Source: Otis tarda (Eukaryota; Chordata; Aves; Otidiformes; Otididae). From it: a DNA stretch of 64,000 bases. The notes under the pieces were generated by a model. The model worked only from the letters and a program-made list of their open reading frames with translations, had not been told where the DNA came from and did no database searches. The stretch lies in assembly GCA_026413225.1 (NCBI GenBank), contig CM048591.1, positions 44,435,303-44,499,302 of the forward strand, given 5' to 3'. Shown here piece after piece: positions 63,001-64,000 of this stretch. Positions within the stretch are counted from its first letter, which is position 1, and each line of letters opens with the position of its first letter. A program made the translations under genes and the position numbers.

Positions 63001-64000
63001 AGTGAGTGATGAGCTGGTGATCTGCATAAGGGCACTCAGCAAACACATTATCCTGAGACAACTGGAGGTGTAGGAAAATGGGAATATCCACTTCAAAAAA
63101 TCAAGAAGACAAAAACTCTGGCTTCTGAACATCGGCTATGCAGTATTTGCTCTTTAATTAATCTCCTTGATGAAATAAAAGTCCTGCCATGTATCTCCTA
63201 AGCTTAATGCCAATTAATCAGTTTTAACATGTCAGAGATTAACTGCAATTCTGGCTATTAACCAAGGAATGGAGCATACCTAGATGACTGTGATAGTGTA
63301 AGCTGATGCTTCTGCTTTCTAGCTCTCTTCGCACTTTATTAAAGCACACAACAGATTGAGAGCCCATTTTTAATTGCAGTCTGTCCCAATACCCTTCACT
63401 CTCTTTGTTGGGAAGTCATAGCAGGAAGTGCTAAGACTTAACTAACACACTGTTTTGAAGAAAGATCCCTAATGGGGATGAAATCACTAACAGGGATGTT
63501 TTCTCATTCTGTAATTGGGGCTTTATCAAGTAATTCGTTAAATTTCATGTAAGTGAGGGGGCACCTTACACATTTGGCAGAAAGGATATAAACAGACACA
63601 AAATTTAATTCGCAAAGATTAAATTCACGAAACTGAACCTAGATGACCTTCAATAAGGTTCATCTGAAAACAGACATGGGGCTCAACCTGAAACTTCATT
63701 TTGAGGAGGAGGAGGGTTGGCCACATGGTGGAGACCTGATCCATGGATCAATTTAGATATATTAGAGGCCTCAGAAGAAGACACCTTCACTTGTGTTCAC
63801 AGGGACCATGACTGTGCTGTATTTATTATATTCATGCTAAGTTGCATGAAGATTTATTTTCTGGTGGTCTTAAAAATTTGATTTCCACAGCAGTTTTTGT
63901 TTCCATCATGCCAGTGTCTGTTGAAGAGCTACCACCAGCCTTTGTGAGTAAAGGGATGAAGAAACAATGAAGACAGGCATTTATAAAGTACATACTGAGT
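60023..64000. other. Intergenic downstream of CTSL, no gene seen
   Basis: This AT-rich 4-kb stretch has a T21 homopolymer at 60943-60963 and no recognisable coding exon, RNA gene or mobile element. The segment around 63,165-63,270 is rich in homeodomain-like TAAT cores and might be a conserved noncoding element, but this cannot be judged from one genome. Confidence 0.7.
60943..60963. repeat. T21 homopolymer
   Basis: An uninterrupted run of 21 T is followed by AAAGG; likely length-variable. Confidence 0.9.

Overview
This is nuclear DNA from a bird. The intron-exon structure, the abundant 3'-end fragments of the avian CR1 retroposon, avian-type retroviral LTRs and a CpG-island promoter all point that way. 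The species cannot be fixed from the sequence alone. Two vertebrate genes are recognisable, both on the + strand: the 3' half of DAPK1 (death-associated protein kinase 1) and a complete CTSL (cathepsin L). They are also neighbours on human chromosome 9q21, whose avian counterpart lies on chromosome Z, so the window is probably Z-linked (inference).

Region 1 (1-25,510): ten coding exons of DAPK1, from the last ankyrin repeats through the Roc-like P-loop GTPase domain, COR-like region, death domain and serine-rich tail, then a 3'UTR of about 1.2 kb. All splice junctions are GT-AG and every junction keeps frame. The kinase and calmodulin-binding domains lie upstream of the window. The introns hold four CR1 fragments, one with a recognisable reverse-transcriptase C-terminus.

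Region 2 (25,510-54,300): about 29 kb of intergenic DNA with no gene I can support. It contains two solo-LTR-like insertions. One, at 34,324-35,478, is textbook: 5-bp target-site duplication, TG...CA ends, CCAAT and TATA motifs and a polyadenylation signal. The other, at 29,991-30,616, lies on the minus strand.

Region 3 (54,300-60,022): CTSL, with a GC-rich promoter (CCAAT, GC box, TATA-like), a noncoding first exon and seven coding exons giving a 338-residue preproenzyme. It has a signal peptide, ERFNIN and GNFD propeptide motifs and the Cys/His/Asn catalytic residues.

Region 4 (60,022-64,000): intergenic, AT-rich, no gene seen.

The two genes are independent transcription units; nothing suggests co-transcription. 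Both belong to cell-death and autophagy/lysosome biology, but the adjacency is ancestral synteny rather than a demonstrated functional cluster. I found no previously undescribed system. The most useful second-look items are the dated-by-structure ERVL-type solo LTR between the genes, a weak splice donor in DAPK1, a possible diverged U2 snRNA pseudogene, and several hairpins and tandem repeats.
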